From a virus, in IMG/VR virus record IMGVR_UViG_3300035698_014505, positions 1 through 33,579 of that record: 33,579 bases of DNA; one strand, 5' to 3'. Positions 6,830-13,656 of the stretch are shown here, piece by piece. Position 1 is the first letter of the stretch. Each line of letters starts with the position of its first letter. Under the pieces are notes generated by a model, which did no database searches, was not told where the DNA came from, and saw only the letters and a list, made by a program, of their open reading frames with translations. A program made the position numbers and the translations under genes.

Positions 6830-7327
6830 ATGTACAATAACATCGCTCTACTGATAGGGCACATGATTGGTGATTACGTCCTCCAGAATGACTGGATGGC
6901 GCTTAACAAGCAACGACGTGACCCATTGGGGTTCATGGCGTGTATGGTACACTGTATGCTGTACGCAGCAGCTATAGCTACATGCATAGTGGTCGGGGGC
7001 TGGAGATGGAGTGTACGACCTGAAGACTGGGTGCATGCCTGGGGCGTGGCGTGTCTGATCGCGTTTGTTACACATTTCCCTATAGACAGATATGGACTGG
7101 CCGGTAAGTGGATCAAGTTCTTCGGCCAGACTACACCAGACCAACTGGAGAAGGTCAATGTGGCACGTTTCGTACATGGGCACCCTGACACTGGTCTGGC
7201 GCTTAAAGACGCTGTCGAAGTGTATACTACCCAGCGCCAGTACTTCTGGGCACCTGTGTACATCGCTATTGACAACACCTGGCATCTACTGTTGATGTGG
7301 CTGTTGTTCTCGTGGACGGGTAGCTGA
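6830..7327 (+). CDS. DUF3307-like integral membrane protein
   Basis: ATG 6830 follows GGGAGG; an in-frame TTG at 6791 lies in the terminator. The protein opens with LLIGHMIGDYVLQNDWMALNK, close to the DUF3307 signature (LxxHxxGDFxLQTxxMAxxK). A hydrophobic helix with HCMLYAAAIATCIVV follows, then a second helix ending THFPIDRYGLAGKW, also typical (HxxIDxxK/R). A last helix lies at the C-terminus. The conserved His and Asp residues inside membrane helices suggest metal or substrate binding, but the function of the family is unknown. The stop overlaps the next start (TGATGA). Confidence 0.75.
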   Translation: MYNNIALLIGHMIGDYVLQNDWMALNKQRRDPLGFMACMVHCMLYAAAIATCIVVGGWRWSVRPEDWVHAWGVACLIAFVTHFPIDRYGLAGKWIKFFGQTTPDQLEKVNVARFVHGHPDTGLALKDAVEVYTTQRQYFWAPVYIAIDNTWHLLLMWLLFSWTGS

Positions 7328-7758
7328 TGACCGAATTCGGGTCATACATCAGCTTCGGTAAGCCACGGAAGCGCAAATGGGAATCAGCTACCGGTACGCT
7401 TACCGTAGGCTTTTGGCGGATAACATTGTGCTTTGCCCGCCTGGACATTGAGCATTTGTTCTCAGATGTACTCGGGGACCTAAAGGCCCAGGACCGTCAG
7501 GAGAATCGGGCCAAGCGTTTAGAAGAGAATATCAAGCACTTACAGGAAGATCTGCGCAAAGAAGTTGAGCTCAACCTTGATTTGAATAACAAGGTCAGCA
7601 AGCTCGACGCTCATACAGAAGAGTTGGACGACGAGGTAACAGACCTAGAAGAAGAACGACGAGAGCTAAAGAAAACAGTGGACAGTGAACGAACTACAGT
7701 GCACAATCTATTGCTGTATTTTAACTTGATCAGTGATGATGATGATAAGGACAAGTGA
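7327..7758 (+). CDS. Coiled-coil protein, 143 aa
   Basis: Translationally coupled to the membrane protein upstream. The first 40 residues look like a small beta-rich head (SYISFGKPRKRKW, TLTVGFWRITL). Residues 50-130 are a strongly charged Glu/Lys/Leu coiled coil. The end is a run of Asp (SDDDDKDK). Function unknown; coupling suggests it works with the DUF3307-like or the cREC protein. Confidence 0.6.
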   Translation: MTEFGSYISFGKPRKRKWESATGTLTVGFWRITLCFARLDIEHLFSDVLGDLKAQDRQENRAKRLEENIKHLQEDLRKEVELNLDLNNKVSKLDAHTEELDDEVTDLEEERRELKKTVDSERTTVHNLLLYFNLISDDDDKDK

Positions 7759-7763
7759 CGATA

Positions 7764-8318
7764 ATGATGCGAGTATTGATTCTGGAAGATGATCCAGCGC
7801 GCAAAGCACAGTTCGAAGAGCTGTTTAAGGATCACCACGTACGTATAACAAGCATAGCCTCTACAGCTATCGACTTGCTGATGACGGAACGTTGGGATCT
7901 GTTGAGTTTGGATCACGACCTTGGAGACAAGGTCATGGTTGAATCAGGCCCGGGCACGGGATACGAAGTAGCAGTGTACCTAGAGGAGTTTCCGGAGCGG
8001 AAACCAGCATGTATAATGATCCACAGTTTGAATACTGTGGGCGCCGGGCGTATGCGCCAGGCCCTGCCGGAAGCAGCAATGTTCCCCGGGGTATGGTTTT
8101 GCGCATCGGTTGAACAAATGGTAAATTCAATTGGAGATGAGAAGTGGGATGGCTTGATAGACTGTTCGGAGGTAGAACAGAGGGGACTACAGCCACCATC
8201 GTTATTGCACACGAACGCCAAGACGGGAATCGGGATAATCGATATCGCCGGGGGCGCAGTAGAACAAGACCGCAACGTCGTGGGGACCGAGCGAAACGAA
8301 GAACATATTGATACATAG
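7764..8318 (+). CDS. Receiver-like protein of the cyclic-phosphate-processing (cREC) group
   Basis: Residues 2-115 match a response-regulator receiver fold: MRVLILEDDPARKAQFEELF gives the first strand and acidic pair, WDLLSLDHDLGD the central Asp strand, and CIMIHSLNTVGAGRM the next strand. The D-H-D-L-G-D and H-S-x-N-x-x-G motifs are those of the REC-derived family linked by comparative genomics to cyclic nucleotide or RNA end processing, which differs from ordinary receivers. The last 70 residues are unrelated and polar. ATG 7764 (or 7767) is preferred because the fold starts there; GTG 7755 overlaps the upstream stop and is possible. A role in trimming or healing RNA ends in a phage with its own tRNAs is attractive but inferred. 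Confidence 0.6.
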   Translation: MMRVLILEDDPARKAQFEELFKDHHVRITSIASTAIDLLMTERWDLLSLDHDLGDKVMVESGPGTGYEVAVYLEEFPERKPACIMIHSLNTVGAGRMRQALPEAAMFPGVWFCASVEQMVNSIGDEKWDGLIDCSEVEQRGLQPPSLLHTNAKTGIGIIDIAGGAVEQDRNVVGTERNEEHIDT

Positions 8319-8331
8319 TTGTAATTTAATA

Positions 8332-8360
8332 TTGACATAGTATCGAACTTCTAGAATAAT
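8332..8360 (+). promoter_or_regulatory. Promoter of the HNH gene, TTGACA-N17-AATAAT
   Basis: TTGACA at 8332-8337 and AATAAT at 8355-8360 with ideal 17-bp spacing; local sequence is AT-rich compared with neighbours. The HNH gene starts about 30 bp downstream. Confidence 0.65.
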
Positions 8361-8389
8361 CGGTTAATCTGATAACTAGAGGTTCGATA
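8341..8389 (+). promoter_or_regulatory. Inverted repeat around the -10 box and start codon
   Basis: TATCGAACTTCTAG (8341-8354) and CTAGAGGTTCGATA (8376-8389) are inverted copies with 13 of 14 positions matching. The left arm fills the promoter spacer. The right arm covers the ribosome binding site and ends on the A of the start codon. This is the layout of an operator for a self-limiting repressor or a homing-endonuclease control site. Confidence 0.55.
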
Positions 8390-9024
8390 TGACAAAGAGT
8401 GAAGCCGGAAAGTTAGGCGCTATCAAGACAAATGCTTACGCTAAATTACAGGCCGAGGAACGCCGTACAGTATACTACAAAGATCCAGTAATTTGTATTA
8501 AGGAAGATTGTACGAATCCGATACCGTATTTGAAACGTAATAAGAACAAATACTGCTCCCATTCATGCGCCGCGTCAATCGCTAACCTCGGAGTACGGCG
8601 GCATGGGCGTGCTCGTACTAATGAGTTCTGTATTCAATGTGAGGTAAAACTTGAGAAGAGCCAGCAGAAGTTTTGTACTGGGTCTTGTCGAAGTGCTTGG
8701 AAATGGGATCAACGCAAAAATAGGATAGTTGAAGAGCAAAAGGTTGAGTTAGGTAGCGAACAAGTCAACAGAGTAACTGCAAAGCGCTATCTTTTAGAGG
8801 TAATGGGTAACGTATGCGATATTTGCAACACCAGCGAATGGATGTGTCAACCAATGCCCCTGATACTGGATCATACAGACGGTAACTCATCCAACAATGC
8901 GCTAGCCAACTTGCGGCTTGTATGCGGCAACTGCGACATGCAATTGCCGACCTATAAGGGTAGGAATTTTGGGAACGGACGAGCGCTGAGACGAAAGCGA
9001 TACGCGGAAGGAAAATCATACTAG
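8389..9024 (+). CDS. HNH endonuclease with three zinc modules
   Basis: ATG 8389 follows AGAGG. The N-terminal half has two zinc knuckle pairs (CIKEDC...CSHSC and FCIQC...FCTGSC), probably for DNA binding. The C-terminal domain is an HNH/McrA-type nuclease: VCDIC, then LILDHTDGNSSNN, LRLVCGNCD. The central DH is the first catalytic His, and the closing CxxC completes the structural zinc site. Such proteins nick or cut DNA and often act as free-standing homing endonucleases in phages. It has its own promoter and operator-like repeat, and a tRNA starts directly after the stop codon; insertion beside a tRNA is a common place for selfish genes. Confidence 0.85.
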   Translation: MTKSEAGKLGAIKTNAYAKLQAEERRTVYYKDPVICIKEDCTNPIPYLKRNKNKYCSHSCAASIANLGVRRHGRARTNEFCIQCEVKLEKSQQKFCTGSCRSAWKWDQRKNRIVEEQKVELGSEQVNRVTAKRYLLEVMGNVCDICNTSEWMCQPMPLILDHTDGNSSNNALANLRLVCGNCDMQLPTYKGRNFGNGRALRRKRYAEGKSY

Positions 9025-9109
9025 GCTGGGGTGTACCGAATGGCAAGGTACCAGATTTGTAATCTGGCGGCGTAAGCTATTGGGGGTTCGATTCCCTCTC
9101 CCAGCTCCA
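9025..9109 (+). tRNA. tRNA with anticodon TGT (Thr), class II-shaped
   Basis: Acceptor GCTGGGG pairs with TCCCAGC (one wobble); D arm TACC/GGTA with GG in the loop; anticodon arm CCAGA-TTTGTAA-TCTGG; T arm GGGGG-TTCGATT-CCCTC; encoded CCA. Anticodon TGT gives Thr (ACA). The variable region is 14 nt with a small GGC-GTAA-GCT hairpin, and the discriminator base is T. Length is 85 nt, as in Tyr/Leu/Ser tRNAs. True aminoacylation identity is therefore uncertain. Confidence 0.88.
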
Positions 9110-9114
9110 GCAGT

Positions 9115-9150
9115 ACTCAATCATTGAGTAACAGTACTCAATGATTGAGT
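9115..9150 (+). promoter_or_regulatory. Tandem palindromic operator-like sites
   Basis: ACTCAATCATTGAGT (9115-9129) and ACTCAATGATTGAGT (9136-9150) are two 15-bp palindromes with start-to-start spacing of 21 bp, two turns of the helix. They also form a larger dyad together. They stand between the tRNA and the 9172 gene. Confidence 0.6.
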
Positions 9151-9171
9151 AGTTCAACACGAGGATAGTAA

Positions 9172-9390
9172 ATGCCAGATGCAACCAGAGAGCGGAGAGC
9201 ATTACCAAGCACGGATAAGTTCGATGTAGAACCGCATTGTGCTAAGTGCCTGAGCAAGGCTGATATCTCACAGAAGTATAGTGAGAAGGATAGCACCCAG
9301 GGCAAGTTCATCGATGAGTGGATAGAACACAAGTGTGGTAACTGCGGTTGGCAGTGGAACACTGCACCAGCAGGCTACGACCATGGCTAA
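9172..9390 (+). CDS. Small zinc-ribbon protein, 72 aa
   Basis: ATG 9172 follows GAGGA. Two knuckles, HCAKC and KCGNCGWQW, are 30 residues apart and make a likely zinc ribbon; the rest is charged. Zinc ribbons of this size occur in phage transcription and host-takeover factors, but nothing specific can be assigned. The tandem palindromes lie about 20 bp upstream. The stop overlaps the next gene. Confidence 0.55.
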   Translation: MPDATRERRALPSTDKFDVEPHCAKCLSKADISQKYSEKDSTQGKFIDEWIEHKCGNCGWQWNTAPAGYDHG

Positions 9391-9577
9391 ACACGGATCT
9401 GCGCCTACATTATACTTTGAGGGCCAGGGGCGCCCTGAAAGTAAGAAATCAGGAGCACACGTGGGAAGATGCCCTGAATGTGATCTGCACCTTGCCGAGT
9501 TTGACAAGGACACAAAACTACGTAAATACGTGTGTCCACGTTGCTACGAACAATTTACCAAATCGCAGCTAAAGTGA
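9383..9577 (+). CDS. Small zinc-ribbon protein, 64 aa
   Basis: ATG 9383 overlaps the end of the preceding gene and replaces a longer shadow start at 9335. The sequence has RCPECDLHL and VCPRCYEQF, a compact four-Cys zinc ribbon, with a polar tail. Together with the gene before it this makes a pair of coupled zinc-ribbon proteins. Confidence 0.5.
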   Translation: MAKHGSAPTLYFEGQGRPESKKSGAHVGRCPECDLHLAEFDKDTKLRKYVCPRCYEQFTKSQLK

Positions 9578-9623
9578 GGGCTAAAAAGAGTTATAAATAG
9601 TGCAGAGTAGTATATCTGTTGTC

Positions 9624-9654
9624 TTGACGTGTCGTCGGGTGGTAGTGATACCCG
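9624..9654 (+). promoter_or_regulatory. Weak promoter candidate with a dyad
   Basis: TTGACG (9624-9629) is 17 bp before GATACC, a poor -10. CGGGT (9636-9640) and ACCCG (9650-9654) form a dyad over that site. It could drive the Gly/Arg-rich gene. Confidence 0.25.
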
Positions 9655-9696
9655 TCGGCGGCACGTTCTTTAATCATTAAATAGAGGAGACATACA

Positions 9697-9903
9697 ATGG
9701 CATTGAGACCAGGAATAGGCCGTGGACCAGGACGTGGACCAGGGCGTGGAGCAGGAGCAGGTGCAGGTCGTGGCGTTGGCCAGGGTGGCGCAGGTCGTGG
9801 AGCACAAGGACAGTGTGGCGGAGTACGCCGCGGTGATGGCAGTGGTAATGCCGCTGGTAACATTAACACACCACGTCAGCCTGTCACACCCAAGAAGACC
9901 TAA
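9697..9903 (+). CDS. Gly/Arg-rich RGG-like low-complexity protein
   Basis: ATG 9697 follows GAGGAG. The 68-residue product is built from GRGPGRGPGRG and GAGAGRG runs, with one Cys and a TPKK end. Arg-Gly-rich tails bind RNA and promote condensate formation in other systems. Here the whole protein is such a tail, with no folded partner domain. It is followed by its own terminator, so it is probably expressed as a separate unit. Function inferred only from composition. Confidence 0.5.
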   Translation: MALRPGIGRGPGRGPGRGAGAGAGRGVGQGGAGRGAQGQCGGVRRGDGSGNAAGNINTPRQPVTPKKT

Positions 9904-9927
9904 AGAGTTTACGTATACATTAAACCA

Positions 9928-9962
9928 AACGCGTCGGCCCAAGCGGCTGGCGCGTTCTTTTT
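9928..9962 (+). terminator. Intrinsic terminator
   Basis: AACGCG (9928-9933) pairs with CGCGTT (9951-9956), with GGCC/GGCT inside, followed by CTTTTT. Confidence 0.75.
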
Positions 9963-9979
9963 ATCCAGGAGAGGACGAT

Positions 9980-10243
9980 ATGAGTGGTGGAAAGAAAAAA
10001 CCAGCGTCACAGAAGAAGAGTGGCAAGTACACCTCGCAGCGCGTGCGAACAGAAGCGAATCGGTTGAAGAAGCAGAAGCGCCACGGCGAACGCCATCCGA
10101 ACGACGAGCAGAAGAAGGGCGTAAAGACCGGCCGTCAACTCAGATCTACCATACCAGTGTCTAAGAAGGGCAAAGGTAAATCAGATAAGCCTGAAGCAGT
10201 AGTATCGTCAGAGGCAGCCATAGCAGTCGACGGGGCAGAGTAG
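9980..10243 (+). CDS. Lys/Arg-rich basic protein, 87 aa
   Basis: The frame is open from 9722 but that part overlaps the Gly/Arg-rich gene and the terminator; ATG 9980 after AGGAGAGG is the start. The first 60 residues are strongly basic (GKKKPASQKKSGK, ANRLKKQKRHGERH), and the end is acidic and Ala-rich. A nucleic-acid-binding or histone-like role is plausible, but no family is recognised. Confidence 0.55.
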   Translation: MSGGKKKPASQKKSGKYTSQRVRTEANRLKKQKRHGERHPNDEQKKGVKTGRQLRSTIPVSKKGKGKSDKPEAVVSSEAAIAVDGAE

Positions 10244-10894
10244 TTGAAGAACCACATAAGCGAGTCCATTGAAGAGGTGGCTAAGAAGATCTGTGTGCCG
10301 GTCAGTGAATGGCCCGGTAACTGTTTCAGCATTGCGCACTCTATACTGCACTCTGGGTTAGTGGAGGGCGCATTACGCTACGGACATTACCTGGGTAAGC
10401 TAGAGCCCGGGACAATGTTCTACGGTAAGCCACTCGTTCATCACGGCTGGATCGAGAGTTATATGGATCCTGCGATGGCTGAGGGCTGTCCTTCAGACAT
10501 CATAATTATCGATGCTACACGTTGGGTGTTCGAGGGCGCAGATCCGTACATCTTCCAGTGTCCCGATTTCAATGGCGAGTACGATGTAGGCGGTAATGCC
10601 TACAGGGCGCTTGATATGGCCAATCGTGATGTACCTGCGTTCGACCCTAAGGATAAGCCTATACATCTGCCTGAGGGCTGTATAGGCAGTGTTGTTCGAC
10701 AATTGCTGGATGATCACGCGGGATCAGAGGTCAGTCAACGCCAGTTACACTATCTGGCCAACCTACCGCCATCGTTTTTGGACGGTTTCGGGAAGGAAAT
10801 TTACCAGTGGCTTGATTGGGCGGGCCTACGGGCTTTCATACCGATCGACAACTGGCAACTCATAATGGAGGGGAATGAGGATGTGCAATGTTAA
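10244..10894 (+). CDS. Possible papain-fold (Cys/His/Asp) protein, 216 aa
   Basis: Begins at TTG directly after the preceding TAG; no strong ribosome site is seen, so re-initiation is likely. The order WPGNCFSIAH (about residue 23), then VHHGWIES, then IIIDATRWVF places Cys, His and Asp as in papain-like and transglutaminase-like enzymes. The rest has no clear motif. If right, it could be a cysteine protease, amidase or transglutaminase; it has no signal peptide, so it would act inside the cell. This is motif-level inference and could fail on alignment. Confidence 0.4.
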   Translation: MKNHISESIEEVAKKICVPVSEWPGNCFSIAHSILHSGLVEGALRYGHYLGKLEPGTMFYGKPLVHHGWIESYMDPAMAEGCPSDIIIIDATRWVFEGADPYIFQCPDFNGEYDVGGNAYRALDMANRDVPAFDPKDKPIHLPEGCIGSVVRQLLDDHAGSEVSQRQLHYLANLPPSFLDGFGKEIYQWLDWAGLRAFIPIDNWQLIMEGNEDVQC

Positions 10895-11192
10895 CATATC
10901 AAGAATACCCATTAGATCAGATCTGTCCGAAACGCAATTAGCGTTGAAGGAGGCGATCAGACTAGCGCAGGTTAAGTCTAATGAGGCACACAATGTCCTG
11001 TGGCGTTTGATAGGTACTTGCCAGCATGCTTACCTCAACATGGATGATAGTGCGGTCTGCGCTATATGTGGGGACACAGCAGGGTGGTGGTGTCCGGAGT
11101 CACCGGATGGTCGCTGTGACTATGCGCAGGATGATGGCAGCTATGATCCCGACCAGTGTCGGTATTGTGGGCAGCCCGGTGAACGAACGTAA
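10875..11192 (+). CDS. Phage zinc-finger protein (CPxSPD type)
   Basis: ATG 10875 with GGAGGGG upstream, overlapping the previous gene. The C-terminal half has CAICG, WWCPESPDGRCDY and CRYCGQPGER. I recognise this WCPxSPD...YCGxPxER layout from many phage genomes, where it forms a small zinc domain of unknown function. The N-terminal half is a helix with an ALKEAIRLAQVKS segment and a Cys/His pair (GTCQHAYLN). The structured RNA at 11202 follows within 10 bp. Confidence 0.65.
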   Translation: MRMCNVNISRIPIRSDLSETQLALKEAIRLAQVKSNEAHNVLWRLIGTCQHAYLNMDDSAVCAICGDTAGWWCPESPDGRCDYAQDDGSYDPDQCRYCGQPGERT

Positions 11193-11201
11193 GTAATTTT
11201 T

Positions 11202-11300
11202 GTGGACCTGTCTGACTGCTGCTCAGCCAGTAAGTCGGCGGGACGTTGAGGTTGTGGCCCGCTGGGTATAGCTACCCAGTAGGGAGCAGGTCCACTTTTT
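11202..11300 (+). ncRNA. Candidate four-way-junction RNA ending in a U tract
   Basis: A 9-bp closing stem (GTGGACCTG 11202-11210 with CAGGTCCAC 11287-11295) runs into TTTTT, so it also acts as a terminator. Inside are three hairpins: ACTGCT...AGC-CAGT (11215-11231), GCGGG...CCCGC (11238-11262) and CTGGGTA...TACCCAG (11262-11279). The first and second loops hold CTC and GAG, which could touch. It fills the gap between two genes. No known family is recognised. Confidence 0.5.
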
Positions 11301-11327
11301 AATCATAACAGTATAAGGAGACATGTC

Positions 11328-11978
11328 ATGGGACAGACAGCAGAAACAGCAGTAACAGACGAGGCAGCCGGCGAAGAGGGTAAATCGTTGGATGATATCA
11401 GCAAAGAAGACTTGGCAACAGAGATCATACGGTTACGCCGGGAGAGTAATGAGCACCAGTTGGCTAAGTGCCAGATGGAGCGTCAGCGTAACGATCTCCG
11501 GGATCGTCTTCTTGAGTCGCAGAATGCAGACGGTCGGTGGCAGATGGTTGGTGACCCTGAAGTAGACGCGGCAAAGGTAGTAGACGCGTTCAGTGACTTC
11601 CGAAGAGCGTACTATACGTTCAAGGAAGAACATGGTCTGTCCCATAAGATGGATTTCACGCATGAGGTTATTACGGGTATAGTCGATAAGCTTGGTCGAG
11701 TGGCTCGGGACGTCAAGCATTACCTGCGTGATGAAGAGCGCCCTAATTGGCGTTTGGCGATAGAGAAGAATATGACCGGTGTGCTTGCCTATCTGATTGT
11801 ACTGGGCCACAACCTGGACATTGATTGGACAACAGGTATGCATGAAGAGCTGTTATCTGCACTAAAGCAGCATGCTGCGCCGTTGTCTGTTGGCGAGGGT
11901 GCTACAGCAGCAGAAGCAGCTGAAGCACGCCCGGTAGTTACTGCTGCTACTGAGGAGACCGCTGATGGGCCTAGTTGA
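11328..11978 (+). CDS. Helical protein, weakly MazG-like
   Basis: ATG 11328 follows AAGGAG. Residues 20-70 form a charged coiled coil. Residues 100-185 are an all-helical block, GIVDKLGRVARDVKHY followed by NMTGVLAYLIVLGHNLDID, with the spacing of the two metal-binding helices of MazG-type nucleotide pyrophosphohydrolases, though the usual ExxE/ExxD set is incomplete. The tail is Ala/Glu-rich. If it is a MazG relative it may be inactive. The stop overlaps the next start. Confidence 0.45.
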   Translation: MGQTAETAVTDEAAGEEGKSLDDISKEDLATEIIRLRRESNEHQLAKCQMERQRNDLRDRLLESQNADGRWQMVGDPEVDAAKVVDAFSDFRRAYYTFKEEHGLSHKMDFTHEVITGIVDKLGRVARDVKHYLRDEERPNWRLAIEKNMTGVLAYLIVLGHNLDIDWTTGMHEELLSALKQHAAPLSVGEGATAAEAAEARPVVTAATEETADGPS

Positions 11979-12573
11979 CGCACTTACCAACTTAATCAAG
12001 TTGGGCGTAAACCTGACTGATAAGCATAAAGACTATCTGGAGTGGCGCCAATCCGACGAGGGTAAGGCGCACTTTACGCAGGAGCAGGAGAACGAGTTCT
12101 ATGCGGCGTTGACCGGGGGCAATACGGATGTCATAGACGTTGACATCAAAGAAACCCAGGTCCAGATAGACAAACTGCGGAGGCGAGCTGGCTTATCCAT
12201 ACTGTTGATTGGTTTGTGCTTTACCACTGTAGGATGCTTCCATACGACTATGCCTAAAGAGCCCCTACAGGCGGTATCTGAATCACTGGTGGCTGGTGAA
12301 CGCAGTTACGCGGTGCGGGACATAGACGTGAAGTCCCCTGACGGTGATCGAAAGTTGAAGGGTACATGGTATATCATCAGTTCTGATGCCATGAAAGTTA
12401 ACCGTCGTAATCAGCATGATCTGCTTACGGCTCTCAAGATAATACAGGCAGATGGTAAGAGGCTGACTGTATTACTAGTAGGAAGCTGTATCGGCATTTT
12501 TGTCGGTGGCCTTGGTATGTTCTTTATCGGACGTCGAATAGGACGTATAGGCCATCCGGCCTTTGAGCGATAA
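11965..12573 (+). CDS. Membrane protein with two transmembrane helices
   Basis: ATG 11965 overlaps the previous gene. After a charged helical region, residues about 72-90 form the first membrane helix (LSILLIGLCFTTVGCF). It ends in VGC, close to a lipoprotein box, but it lies 70 residues inside the protein, so normal lipidation is unlikely. An exposed segment with GDRKLKGTWYIIS follows, then a second helix VLLVGSCIGIFVGGLGMFFIG and a basic tail. A lysis or envelope role is possible. No family recognised. Confidence 0.5.
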   Translation: MGLVDALTNLIKLGVNLTDKHKDYLEWRQSDEGKAHFTQEQENEFYAALTGGNTDVIDVDIKETQVQIDKLRRRAGLSILLIGLCFTTVGCFHTTMPKEPLQAVSESLVAGERSYAVRDIDVKSPDGDRKLKGTWYIISSDAMKVNRRNQHDLLTALKIIQADGKRLTVLLVGSCIGIFVGGLGMFFIGRRIGRIGHPAFER

Positions 12574-12642
12574 CGTCTAACAGACGCTGACGGCATAGCA
12601 GCAACAGCAGCTTTACTACTACCGGGAACGGTAGATTCGTAG

Positions 12643-12667
12643 GGGCCCACATTTGTGGGCCCTTGTT
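12643..12667 (+). terminator. Terminator-like hairpin
   Basis: GGGCCCAC (12643-12650) pairs perfectly with GTGGGCCC (12655-12662) around ATTT, then TTGTTG. A smaller CGTCT-AAC-AGACG hairpin lies just after the previous stop codon. Confidence 0.5.
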
Positions 12668-12720
12668 GGATAATTCATAAGTTCGCTATTACACGTGGCA
12701 ATACTACTGGAGGAATAACC

Positions 12721-12804
12721 TTGTTGCACATAAAATATACTAAAACATTCGAGATGCTGGCGACTAGTCTCGTCTTTTACGCGGAGTACCCACGCCACGG
12801 GTAA
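12721..12804 (+). CDS. Possible 27-residue peptide
   Basis: In the gene-free stretch 12574-12963, GGAGGA stands 6 nt before TTG 12721, opening 27 codons (MLHIKYTKTFEMLATSL...). It has no recognisable features; an alternative is a leader. The rest of the gap is hairpins and the next gene's promoter region. Confidence 0.25.
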   Translation: MLHIKYTKTFEMLATSLVFYAEYPRHG

Positions 12805-12829
12805 CAGCTTTAACAGTCTTTCCCCTTCA

Positions 12830-12857
12830 ATGCAGGCAGTTGCCTGCATCTTTTTTA
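12830..12857 (+). terminator. Intrinsic terminator
   Basis: ATGCAGGCA / TGCCTGCAT perfect 9-bp stem with a 2-nt loop, followed by C and six T. Confidence 0.85.
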
Positions 12858-12907
12858 GCCATTACCCAGGGCCTTAATAAGTACCCATTATTGGTTATAA
12901 GAAATAA

Positions 12908-12921
12908 GGGTAATACTACCC
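12908..12921 (+). promoter_or_regulatory. GGGTA-ATAC-TACCC dyad before the 12964 gene
   Basis: A 14-bp inverted repeat 43 bp before the start codon, in AT-rich sequence after the terminator. It is a candidate operator; no clear -35/-10 pair is seen nearby. Confidence 0.3.
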
Positions 12922-12963
12922 TTCACGTAGGAGTGAAATCACACATTACATAGGAGATATATC

Positions 12964-13656
12964 ATGAACACAGTAGACTTCAGGCAGATGTTCATCAACA
13001 TGGTTGAGAACTCATGCAATGTAGGGCTTGTGGCGGCCGGTACCACTACATTCAAGCTGTTCCCCGGGATGTTCGAGCGTCCGGAGAAGGCGCAGTCGTG
13101 GATCGACGAGCCTAGGGAAGACGCATGGTTCATCACGGTTTCGAATTACGTCAGCGTCACGATCGGCGTTGTTACGTTTAGCCCACGTCACAATCCGCAG
13201 GGTGGATACATCTGCACGTGGACGTACGAGGGTGGCGGTAACCACGACCAGAGCGTAGGTGAGATGCGTAGGACTATTCTGTCCGCGCAGGAGCAAGCAA
13301 TGCGCATGGATGGTTTGAATAGCTTCGGCAACTACTATAACCGTATGCGGAAGCAAGAAGAAGCGCTCAAGAATGGCGAAAAATCTCGGTGGGAGTTAAG
13401 GGACGTCCTTGACGCAAAGGAGGACCTGAGAGCCCAGTTAGCGCAATCCGAATTGACCTTCCCCAGCCGCATACATGCGGAAATAGCTGGCCCAGACGTA
13501 ATCGCCTTGGCCGGCTCAGCGTACTCGGAGGCAGGTTGGACCGCGAAGGAGCACGAAGAAGCTAAGCGATGCAACGAGGGCGTAGACGCGCTGGCGGAGT
13601 GCAGAGAGGCGGATCGACGGTGCATGGCGGCGACAGGCGGTACATCATGCGTTTGA
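12964..13656 (+). CDS. Hypothetical protein, 230 aa
   Basis: First gene after a strong terminator; ATG 12964 has AGGAGA upstream. Residues 1-100 look beta-rich (WFITVSNYVSVTIGVVTFSP, GGYICTWTYEGGG). Residues 110-160 are a charged helix with KEDLRAQLAQSEL, and the end has repeated HEEAKRCNEG...CREADRRCM. No family recognised. The stop overlaps the next start. Confidence 0.5.
   Translation: MNTVDFRQMFINMVENSCNVGLVAAGTTTFKLFPGMFERPEKAQSWIDEPREDAWFITVSNYVSVTIGVVTFSPRHNPQGGYICTWTYEGGGNHDQSVGEMRRTILSAQEQAMRMDGLNSFGNYYNRMRKQEEALKNGEKSRWELRDVLDAKEDLRAQLAQSELTFPSRIHAEIAGPDVIALAGSAYSEAGWTAKEHEEAKRCNEGVDALAECREADRRCMAATGGTSCV

Noticed and set aside
9722-9979. N-terminal extension of the basic protein
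   Set aside because: It overlaps the Gly/Arg-rich gene in another frame and crosses a terminator.
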